Below, in pieces: positions 1 through 4,942 of a stretch of DNA of 9,636 bases. Location: assembly GCA_002331025.1 (NCBI GenBank), contig DCYG01000013.1, positions 1 to 9,636 on the forward strand. Direction: 5' to 3'. Each line of letters opens with the position of its first letter. Position 1 is the stretch's first letter. Made by a program: the position numbers and the translations under genes. The notes beneath the pieces were generated by a model. That model did not search any database. It was not told where the DNA came from and saw only the letters and a list, made by a program, of their open reading frames with translations. Origin of the DNA: Firmicutes bacterium UBA2116 (GTDB lineage Bacteria > Bacillota > Clostridia > Tissierellales > Sedimentibacteraceae).

Positions 1-38
1 GAAATTTACCTTTCAGGACTGCAATTAAACGAATTGCC

Positions 39-67
39 TTGACATATACTACATTTTATGTGATAAT
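39..67 (+). promoter_or_regulatory. Promoter of the antisense (antitoxin) RNA
   Basis: A perfect -35 TTGACA lies at 39-44 and an extended -10 (TG at 59-60, then GATAAT at 62-67), with a 17-nt spacer. Transcription should start near 74. The only thing downstream before the terminator at 123-171 is non-coding sequence antisense to the 3' end of the toxin transcript, so this most likely drives a small antitoxin RNA. A small inverted repeat, GCAATT 21-26 / AATTGC 32-37, sits just upstream and could be part of an older terminator or an operator. Confidence 0.75.
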
Positions 68-71
68 TGAC

Positions 72-108
72 TTAAATAAAAGGAACTGCCGAATAAACGG
101 TCAGCTCC
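72..108 (-). terminator. Intrinsic terminator of the toxin mRNA
   Basis: Read on the minus strand, GGAGCTGACCG (108-98) pairs with CGGCAGTTCC (91-82) around a 6-nt loop, with one G-U pair and one bulged A. The T-rich tail TTTTATTTAAG (81-71) follows. The hairpin ends the toxin transcript about 120 nt after its stop codon. Confidence 0.7.
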
Positions 109-172
109 CTTGGTATTTGGTTAAAATAACCGCATAGTTTGGGGAAAAACTATACAAGGCGGTTATTTTTTA
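74..172 (+). ncRNA. Predicted antisense antitoxin RNA of a type I toxin-antitoxin pair
   Basis: The RNA is inferred from a strong promoter (39-67) and an intrinsic terminator ending in T166-T171, giving a transcript of about 98 nt with no credible open frame. It is fully complementary to the 3' untranslated part of the minus-strand toxin mRNA (about 346 down to 72). That 3'-end overlap is the arrangement known for TxpA/RatA and BsrG/SR4 in Bacillus, where pairing leads to mRNA decay or blocked translation. The 5' part folds into an imperfect hairpin (82-91 with 98-108), the complement of the toxin terminator. The exact ends are inferred and there is no expression evidence. Confidence 0.65.
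123..171 (+). terminator. Intrinsic terminator of the antisense RNA
   Basis: AAAATAACCGC (123-133) pairs perfectly with GCGGTTATTTT (159-169). An inner stem, ATAGTTT 134-140 with AAACTAT 147-153, is stacked inside, and six Ts follow at 166-171. On the opposite strand the same arms form a long stem in the toxin mRNA 3' UTR, extended by CCTTGG and CCAAGG blocks near 107-113 and 176-181. Confidence 0.8.
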
Positions 173-202
173 TACCCAAGGCTTCCCTTTTATGTATAAA
201 AA

Positions 203-292
203 CTACTTAAGCTTGTCTTTTGACAAGGCGATAATTGATACTATTAAAGTTCCGAATGTAAACATACATAACAGTGCTTCATACGTAACCAT
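203..292 (-). CDS. Putative holin-like toxin, 29 residues (type I toxin)
   Basis: The minus-strand frame begins with ATG at 292-290 and ends with TAG at 205-203. The peptide starts MVTYEALLCMFTFGTLIVSI and ends in the charged tail KDKLK. This MVTYEAL...FGTLIV pattern is that of the Firmicutes putative holin-like toxin family (Hol-Tox), short single-helix membrane peptides of type I toxin-antitoxin modules. Residues about 7-23 form the hydrophobic segment. A strong Shine-Dalgarno sequence (GGGGAGGTG, 306-298) lies at ideal distance. The gene has its own promoter, terminator and antisense RNA, all recognisable here. Overproduction of such peptides typically harms the cell membrane; that role is known for relatives and inferred here. 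It lies upstream of the cas operon on the opposite strand, and C. difficile also keeps type I modules beside CRISPR arrays. Confidence 0.8.
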   Translation of the reverse strand: MVTYEALLCMFTFGTLIVSIIALSKDKLK

Positions 293-300
293 ATTACCAC

Positions 301-316
301 CTCCCCTTTCGGGGAG
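301..316 (-). promoter_or_regulatory. Hairpin hiding the toxin Shine-Dalgarno sequence
   Basis: On the minus strand CTCCCC (316-311), loop GAAA (310-307) and GGGGAG (306-301) form a six-pair GC-rich hairpin with a stable GNRA loop. The 3' arm is the first part of the toxin ribosome binding site, so translation should be blocked while it is folded. Built-in sequestration of this kind is common among type I toxin mRNAs. Confidence 0.7.
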
Positions 317-352
317 CTAACCACCTATCCGTTGTGGCAATTCCTCTGTAAG

Positions 353-381
353 ATCATACCATAATATGACATATATTTCAA
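353..381 (-). promoter_or_regulatory. Toxin gene promoter
   Basis: Read on the minus strand, TTGAAA (381-376) and TATGAT (358-353) are separated by 17 nt. Transcription should start near 346, giving a 5' UTR of about 54 nt that includes the Shine-Dalgarno hairpin at 301-316. Confidence 0.65.
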
Positions 382-476
382 TGCATTTTAAGAACATTTT
401 TTCGAGTGTTTAATTTTGATCTTAAAAGTTAAATAAATGGGTATAGTTTAAAATGGCTTTGCTTGAAGGAGGTAGA

Positions 477-563
477 ATAATGATACATCTTATGTTAAGG
501 TTCTATATTGATTCAAAAACCAAATTAAATAAAAATTTAAATACAAAGCTGTTAAGGTTATAA
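477..563 (-). CRISPR. Degenerate mini-CRISPR encoding a crRNA-like guide (Cas-regulating RNA candidate)
   Basis: Read on the minus strand: pseudo-repeat 1 at 563-535 (29 nt), a 28-nt pseudo-spacer at 534-507, and pseudo-repeat 2 at 506-477 (30 nt). Each pseudo-repeat matches the 31-nt repeat of the real array at about three quarters of aligned positions. AACCTTAACA is kept in both, and TTGTATT.AAAT in the first. The hairpins persist: ACA/TGT in pseudo-repeat 1 and ACAT-AAG-ATGT in pseudo-repeat 2 (array: ACAA-GAAG-TTGT). Each ends exactly 8 nt before the repeat end, so Cas6 could release a guide with 5' handle ATTTAAAT. The pseudo-spacer matches the cas6 upstream region (655-682) at 22 of 28 positions. 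The closest known designs are CreA antitoxin RNAs and Cas-regulating RNAs (CreR), which use Cascade as a repressor. A decayed array is the alternative, but the kept hairpins and local target argue against it. Confidence 0.85.
480..563 (+). other. Micro-ORF with a strong ribosome binding site, opposite the mini-CRISPR
   Basis: AAGGAGGT (466-473) lies six nt before an ATG at 480 that opens a 27-codon frame ending at TAA 561-563, starting MIHLMLRFYIDS and lysine/asparagine-rich afterwards. It covers almost exactly the mini-CRISPR of the other strand (477-563), so its codons are simply the reverse complement of the degenerate repeats, including two TTA-AGG pairs from the conserved repeat core. 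I see no strong plus-strand promoter: TATAGT at 442-447 has only TTGATC 20 nt upstream. It could be a leader peptide, a CreT-like mini-ORF toxin, or a coincidence. No family is recognised. Confidence 0.25.
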
Positions 564-593
564 GTTGCAAAAAAGTTTGCAGATACTAAAAGG

Positions 594-622
594 ATTATAC
601 TATCTTTCATAGTATATTGCAA
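594..622 (-). promoter_or_regulatory. Promoter of the mini-CRISPR guide RNA
   Basis: On the minus strand TTGCAA (622-617) and a perfect TATAAT (599-594) are 17 nt apart, with transcription expected from about 587, some 24 nt before pseudo-repeat 1. The spacer is occupied by an inverted repeat, TATACTA 596-602 / TAGTATA 610-616, and a wider one, GTTTGCA 575-581 / TGCAAAC 618-624, frames the promoter. These could bind a regulator. The promoter is back to back with the cas operon. Confidence 0.7.
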
Positions 623-651
623 ACTCAAAATAAGTTTTAAATTAATTTTAA

Positions 652-682
652 TCATTTTAATTAATATGGTTTATAAATTTAT
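652..682 (+). promoter_or_regulatory. Protospacer-like Cascade target site in the cas operon promoter region
   Basis: The plus strand at 655-682 matches the mini-CRISPR pseudo-spacer at 22 of 28 positions, preceded by the PAM-like triplet TCA (652-654), a PAM reported for clostridial type I-B systems. Counting from the PAM, mismatches fall at 6, 12, 19, 21, 25 and 26. Positions 6 and 12 are ones Cascade flips out and does not read, so the seed is effectively perfect, while distal mismatches should limit Cas3 recruitment. The site ends about 50 nt before the cas6 start and abuts the best -10 candidate, TATAGT 688-693 (no good -35 is seen). A Cascade bound here would block operon transcription. 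Confidence 0.75.
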
Positions 683-732
683 TATTATATAGTAAAATAT
701 GGGTAATAAAATTACAGGAGGTGTTTGTTCTT

Positions 733-1428
733 ATGCTGGTGCATGAAATTAATTGTAAAGTATATCTTCTTAAAACGATAGGACTTGAAAATATATTGTA
801 TGAAATATCATCCTTTGCTGATACGGCTCTTGCCTCAGATGAAAAAATGCTTGAATTTCATCAATCTTATGGATATAAGGGGTATGTTTTGTCTGGATTT
901 AAGGAGATAGAAAAGCAGAAATTCTACAAGGAAGGAAAAATTTATACTTTTTCTGTACGATGCGTCCAAAAAGAATTATGTGATTTTCTCTCAAAACGAT
1001 TATCAGACACGCAAAGTGCTGTTATGAAAGGTTTAGTCACAGAGGTGAAAACGATTCCCAAACTATTTATTGAGAAACTATATACAGTAACTCCGGCACT
1101 CGTTAAATTAGATGGAGGTTATTGGAAAAAGGTACTATCCTTTGAGGATTATGAAAGACGTTTGTTTGACAATAGCATTAAAAAATACAAGCAATTAACT
1201 GGCGAAGATATAGACGAAAACTTCATGCTTTATAACCGAATAGAAATGCTGAATGATAAGCCTATTGCAAATTATTTTAAAGGAATTAAGTTGTTAGGGG
1301 ATAAATTTGAACTCCATATTTCAGAAAATGAGACAGCACAGCGAATTGCATATATGCTTCTTGGAACGGGAATTGCAGAAAATAATTCTAGAGGGTACGG
1401 CTACCTAAACTACAAAGCAATCAGATAG
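733..1428 (+). CDS. cas6: Cas6, CRISPR RNA-processing endoribonuclease (type I-B)
   Basis: Cas6 cuts the precursor CRISPR transcript inside each repeat, leaving an 8-nt 5' handle, and is metal-independent. The 231-residue product has the C-terminal glycine-rich loop of Cas6 proteins (G211-T-G213 ... R-G221-Y-G223) and an N-terminal ferredoxin-like half. H43 and K49 are likely catalytic: their six-residue separation equals that of H46 and K52 in Pyrococcus furiosus Cas6 (inference from spacing). I chose ATG 733 because AGGAGGTG at 716-723 is a full Shine-Dalgarno sequence nine nt upstream; a GTG at 721 lies inside it. It is the first gene of the operon, directly behind the region targeted by the mini-CRISPR guide. 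cas8b begins 12 nt after its stop. Length is normal for the family. Confidence 0.93.
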   Translation: MLVHEINCKVYLLKTIGLENILYEISSFADTALASDEKMLEFHQSYGYKGYVLSGFKEIEKQKFYKEGKIYTFSVRCVQKELCDFLSKRLSDTQSAVMKGLVTEVKTIPKLFIEKLYTVTPALVKLDGGYWKKVLSFEDYERRLFDNSIKKYKQLTGEDIDENFMLYNRIEMLNDKPIANYFKGIKLLGDKFELHISENETAQRIAYMLLGTGIAENNSRGYGYLNYKAIR

Positions 1429-1440
1429 GGGGGTGAAAAA

Positions 1441-3180
1441 GTGTTAAATGATTGTATATCAATCTTTGAAAAATACGCCGGAGCAGATACTGACAAAATG
1501 GTTCTTGACAATTATGCTTTAGATGAAGGATTTTATTTAATTTTGGAAGAGGATTCGGAAGGCTTTAAAGAAAAAGAGTATATCGAAGTAATAAAGGATA
1601 AAAAAACAAAAAAGCTTAATATTTCTGATGCAAAGCAGCGTGAAATAAGTGAAATGGATTATTATTGCAGGCTTGTAGACATGAATAAGCCTGTGGACAG
1701 CAAGAAGATAATCCAGTCAAATAATTTTCTGAGCTTTTGGGTTAAAAAGGAGAGCTTGACGAATGGCAAACTTACAGATGAAATTATAGATAACTATTAT
1801 GACATATTGCGTGACCCTTCAATAAAATATTCAAAAAGTAAGCAAGATAAAGAGTTATATAAGATTATCGAAGAAGAAGTCGGTACGGTAAATGAGGAAA
1901 AACTGCAAAGAATAAAAAAATGGACAAAGAAAAATATTTTTCAGCTTCCATATGAGATAACAGGTAAGGATTATCTGAAAATATTTTTTAAGTGCGATGG
2001 AGTGAACTTAAGAAATGAGAGTAAACGATATATTTTACCTAACTTGTATAATAAAAATGATTACAATATAAATATAGATGGTAAAATATATGGTTTGCCG
2101 AATGAGAATATGGGGTTGAATTCTAAGAAGCCTTATTTAGAAAATAAAAACAGAAAATATACTGTTCCTACTCTGGCAAGTACAGAGGACAATATGCTTC
2201 GTAAAAAGTTTTTTGATTATTTGTGGGGACAAGCATCGAAAGGATACTACAATATTTACTTTGACTCTGATAAAAATGAAGTTATACCATTGGGACCAAA
2301 AGATTCTCCTAAAGAATATCTGAGAGGATATTACTTGAGAATCAGGAAAGATAAAAACGAAGCTGCCATACTTGATATGGATTGTATAAATGCATATCAA
2401 CCGAAGTTGAAAGAACCGTTTTTATTTGAAAACATTTTGAATCTTGAAACAGACAAGTTAGAAGGACATAGATATGGAAGGAAGTATAATCTATATGACA
2501 TCCGAGACATTATTAATGAAGAGATTTTTTCTAAATTTTTATTAGGTAACTTTTATAATGAGCCAGGTGAAATTTCTTGCAACAATGATGAAATTTTAAG
2601 AAAAAATATTTTGTCAGCAAGAAATGCTTTATTTAATTGGTTTTATAAAGGATACGATAGTGATGTTGCAGATCTTATGAAAAAGGTATCCATGAATTTA
2701 ATTAAGAATTCTATTTCCAAGGGATATATGGAAAAGGTACAGCACCAATTCAATACATACGTTTCAATATTAAACTATTTTGAAGGAGGTAATGGTAATA
2801 TGAAAGGAAACATGGAAGAAACGAGAGACAGTATAAGAGAAAAAATAAATCAGAAGGAATACGTAAAGTTACAAAATGATGAAGAATATTACTACGCAAT
2901 CGGTCAGTTGATACGATATTTACTATCTCTTAACAAGTCAACCAAAAAGATGCACTCTTTATTCAACCCGTTTTTAACAATTAAGAAAGATGAAATACTG
3001 AAAGAAAAATTGACGGGGTTATTTAAAAAATACAACTATACTATTGGAATGGATAACAAACGTTTTAATAACATTTATTCCATGGTTATGAGCTATATAC
3101 CTGAAAACCTCAACAACCACGAATACATGATTGCCGGATATATATCACAAAATCTTATTTATGAAAAGAAGGAGGATTAA
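1441..3180 (+). CDS. cas8b: Cas8b (Csh1 family), large subunit of type I-B Cascade
   Basis: Cas8b is the large subunit of the Cascade surveillance complex; it reads the PAM and helps recruit Cas3. The 579-residue product has the clostridial Csh1 pattern: a conserved LVDMNKPVDSKKI block near residue 80, SLTNGKL near 107, IYGLPNENMGLNSKKPYLEN near 217-236, then FFDYLWGQASKGYYNIYFD. The family is very divergent and has no catalytic motif. The GTG start at 1441 is preceded by a G-rich ribosome binding site (1428-1435). The last 126 codons can be translated separately as the small subunit from an internal ATG at 2800, so the gene probably makes two Cascade proteins. It overlaps the ribosome binding site of cas7. 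Confidence 0.93.
   Translation: MLNDCISIFEKYAGADTDKMVLDNYALDEGFYLILEEDSEGFKEKEYIEVIKDKKTKKLNISDAKQREISEMDYYCRLVDMNKPVDSKKIIQSNNFLSFWVKKESLTNGKLTDEIIDNYYDILRDPSIKYSKSKQDKELYKIIEEEVGTVNEEKLQRIKKWTKKNIFQLPYEITGKDYLKIFFKCDGVNLRNESKRYILPNLYNKNDYNINIDGKIYGLPNENMGLNSKKPYLENKNRKYTVPTLASTEDNMLRKKFFDYLWGQASKGYYNIYFDSDKNEVIPLGPKDSPKEYLRGYYLRIRKDKNEAAILDMDCINAYQPKLKEPFLFENILNLETDKLEGHRYGRKYNLYDIRDIINEEIFSKFLLGNFYNEPGEISCNNDEILRKNILSARNALFNWFYKGYDSDVADLMKKVSMNLIKNSISKGYMEKVQHQFNTYVSILNYFEGGNGNMKGNMEETRDSIREKINQKEYVKLQNDEEYYYAIGQLIRYLLSLNKSTKKMHSLFNPFLTIKKDEILKEKLTGLFKKYNYTIGMDNKRFNNIYSMVMSYIPENLNNHEYMIAGYISQNLIYEKKED
2800..3180 (+). CDS. cas11b: Cas11b, small Cascade subunit from an internal start within cas8b
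   Basis: Inside cas8b, GAAGGAGGT at 2782-2790 is as strong a Shine-Dalgarno sequence as any in the operon. It is followed after nine nt by an in-frame ATG at 2800 (protein begins MKGNMEETRDSIREKINQ). The second in-frame ATG, 2812, is also possible. The 126-residue product is predicted to be mostly helical, as small subunits are. Internal translation of Cas11 from the large-subunit gene has been shown experimentally for type I-B, I-C and I-D systems, and no separate small-subunit gene exists in this operon. The local sequence at the junction (GGNGN) reads like an interdomain linker, as expected. Expression is inferred. Confidence 0.8.
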   Translation: MKGNMEETRDSIREKINQKEYVKLQNDEEYYYAIGQLIRYLLSLNKSTKKMHSLFNPFLTIKKDEILKEKLTGLFKKYNYTIGMDNKRFNNIYSMVMSYIPENLNNHEYMIAGYISQNLIYEKKED

Positions 3181-3184
3181 AAAA

Positions 3185-4132
3185 ATGAATAAACGAGTAT
3201 ATGGAGTTTTAGGAATTTCTTCAATTATGGCTAACTGGAATGCCGACTTTTCGGGATATCCAAAAACAATATCTGACGGAAGTGTGTTTGGAAGTGATAA
3301 AGCATTAAAGTATCCTATGAAAAAGATGTGGGAAAATAATGGAGAAAAGGTACTTTACATTAAATCCTTAAAGTTATCTAAGGACAAGAAAAAAGAAGAC
3401 ATTACATTGGTTCCGCGCTCTTTAAAAGAACGATATGAGCAGTTATTTAACGTAGATGATTTATCTAAAAACACAGATGCAGCGCAGGTTATAAAAAATC
3501 TGTTTACAGCAATAGATGTAAAAAATTTTGGTGCGACATTTGCGGAGAAGCCTACAAATGTATCGATTACCGGTGCGGTTCAAATTGGTCAGGGCTTTAA
3601 TAAGTATGAGGATACATCCACTGAAGAACAGCAGATACTGTCTCCCTTCCGTGATGGATCTAAAGATGAAAAAAATGATGAAGAAGCTAAAAATTCAACT
3701 TTAGGAACAAAAATTGTTAGCAATGAAGCACATTATATATATCCGTTTGTGATTAATCCTGCATCATACAATGGCTATGTTGAAATGGGAGTAACAGAAG
3801 GGTATACCGAAGAGGATTATTTAAAATTCAAGGAAGCAGCGCTAGTTGCGGCAACTTCTTATGCAACCAATTCAAAAATTGGATGCGAGAATGAATTGGG
3901 TGTTTTTATAGAGACTATGCCTGATGTATACTTACCTAATTTATCGGAATATGTAACATTCAGAAAAACGGATACAAAAAATGAAATTGGTCTGCATTTC
4001 GGTGAGCTCTTAAAAGCTTTTGGGGATGCTGTGTTAAGTGTTGAAATTTATTACAACCCATATACGACAGAGCTTGATACTGATATTGAGGAGTTTAAAG
4101 GATATAATATCTTTACCCAAGAAGAGGTGTAA
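3185..4132 (+). CDS. cas7: Cas7 (Csh2 family), backbone subunit of type I-B Cascade
   Basis: Cas7 polymerises along the spacer part of the crRNA, one copy per six nucleotides, and forms the backbone of Cascade. The 315-residue protein matches Csh2: MNKRVYGVLGISSIMANWNA at the start, GAVQIGQGFNKYEDTS from G130, EAHYIYPF near 181 and a conserved GCENE at 233-237. ATG 3185 was chosen because AAGGAGG at 3169-3175 lies nine nt upstream and the conserved N terminus begins there; the frame is open further upstream but only inside cas8b. The gene starts five nt after the cas8b stop, and cas5 follows after three nt, so translation is probably coupled. Cas7 subunits are what impose the flipped-out base every sixth position seen in the mini-CRISPR target match. 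Confidence 0.95.
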   Translation: MNKRVYGVLGISSIMANWNADFSGYPKTISDGSVFGSDKALKYPMKKMWENNGEKVLYIKSLKLSKDKKKEDITLVPRSLKERYEQLFNVDDLSKNTDAAQVIKNLFTAIDVKNFGATFAEKPTNVSITGAVQIGQGFNKYEDTSTEEQQILSPFRDGSKDEKNDEEAKNSTLGTKIVSNEAHYIYPFVINPASYNGYVEMGVTEGYTEEDYLKFKEAALVAATSYATNSKIGCENELGVFIETMPDVYLPNLSEYVTFRKTDTKNEIGLHFGELLKAFGDAVLSVEIYYNPYTTELDTDIEEFKGYNIFTQEEV

Positions 4133-4135
4133 TCA

Positions 4136-4876
4136 ATGGATGTATTAAAATTTTCACTGAAAGGAAGAACAGCTTTCTTTAAAAAGCCGGAGATAAATAC
4201 GTATGTATCATTTACATATGGAAATATTCATAAGGTTGCACTTTTAGGAATGTTTGGTGCAATTATGGGATATAAGGGTTATACTTTCATGGGTTCAAAG
4301 AAAGACATATATCCGGAGTTCTATGATAAGTTAAATGAACTCAGATGTGCTATTATTCCTAAAAATAAAAATGGATTTATCAATAAAAAAATCCAGCAGT
4401 TTAATAATTCGGTTGGATACGCCTCGGAAGAGCAGGGAGGTAATCTGATTGTTAAAGAGCAATGGCTTGAAAATCCGTGGTGGGATATTTTTGTCCTATT
4501 GGATTGTGACGAGGCGAATAAGCTGTCTGAATATATTTTGACGCGTAAATGTACATATATTCCGTACTTAGGAAAAAATGATCATCCTGCAGATATTCTG
4601 GATGCAAAACTCATAAAGGGCTGTGAAGCTACGGAAGATTTTATAAAATTAGACTCCCTATTCTTTAAAGATAAAGTTGCATATGGGGATATAGATAACT
4701 TTGAAGAGGAATATTTCGGTGTGAGAGAATTTAAGTATGAAGAACATCTTCCGGTAAGCCTGAACAAGGATACGCATATGTACGAGCAAAGTGCATTTGT
4801 ACACAGTAATCTGCCTGTTGTAAAGTATGAAGGAGATATTTATAAAATAGGCGAAGAAACCATAGTATTTTTTTAG
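4136..4876 (+). CDS. cas5: Cas5b, crRNA 5'-handle-binding subunit of Cascade
   Basis: Cas5 caps the complex at the 5' handle of the crRNA and contacts Cas8b. The 246-residue product shows the Cas5 N-terminal RAMP signature: MDVLKFSLKGRTAFFKKPE, then the aromatic/glycine stretch SFTYGNIHKVALLGMFGAIM (residues about 25-44). In type I-B it has no nuclease role because Cas6 does the processing. A GAGGTG ribosome binding site (4124-4129) overlaps the end of cas7, and ATG 4136 follows the cas7 stop by three nt. Sixty-six nt containing a strong hairpin separate it from the chosen cas3 start, the only real gap among the effector genes. Confidence 0.9.
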   Translation: MDVLKFSLKGRTAFFKKPEINTYVSFTYGNIHKVALLGMFGAIMGYKGYTFMGSKKDIYPEFYDKLNELRCAIIPKNKNGFINKKIQQFNNSVGYASEEQGGNLIVKEQWLENPWWDIFVLLDCDEANKLSEYILTRKCTYIPYLGKNDHPADILDAKLIKGCEATEDFIKLDSLFFKDKVAYGDIDNFEEEYFGVREFKYEEHLPVSLNKDTHMYEQSAFVHSNLPVVKYEGDIYKIGEETIVFF

Positions 4877-4888
4877 AAGAAGATGATA

Positions 4889-4924
4889 AAAGAAGTTAGA
4901 GCAGAAAACTGTTCTAACTTCTTT
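4889..4924 (+). promoter_or_regulatory. Strong hairpin between the Cascade genes and cas3
   Basis: A 16-nt arm (4889-4904) and its near-perfect complement (4909-4924) enclose a four-A loop. Fifteen Watson-Crick pairs and one G-U pair form an uninterrupted stem beginning AAAGAAG and ending CTTCTTT. The following sequence is GTAAAA rather than a run of T, so full termination is unlikely. It may partly end transcription, protect the 3' end of the cas6-cas5 mRNA, or tune how much cas3 is made relative to Cascade. The cas3 ribosome binding site starts nine nt after the stem. Confidence 0.7.
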
Positions 4925-4942
4925 GTAAAATTGGAGGGGAGA

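Noticed and set aside
72..81. Ten-nt perfect match to the first 10 positions of the mini-CRISPR pseudo-spacer (minus strand), next to TCC and at the antisense RNA start site.
   Set aside because: An A/T-only 10-mer is expected about this often by chance in such AT-rich DNA, the match stops at position 11, and repressing the antitoxin RNA makes little biological sense. The 655-682 match is far better.
429..437. Nine-nt match to pseudo-spacer positions 2-10 near a TATAGT box upstream of the micro-ORF.
   Set aside because: The first seed position mismatches, similarity ends after position 10, and the sequence is low-complexity.
721..732. GTG 721 as the cas6 start.
   Set aside because: It is inside the Shine-Dalgarno sequence AGGAGGTG that serves ATG 733.
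3131..3184. ATG 3131 as the cas7 start.
   Set aside because: It would add 18 codons overlapping cas8b; the conserved Csh2 N terminus and the AAGGAGG site fit ATG 3185.
4883..4942. ATG 4883 as the cas3 start.
   Set aside because: Weak ribosome binding site, and the added codons encode the intercistronic hairpin; GGAGG before ATG 4943 is much better.
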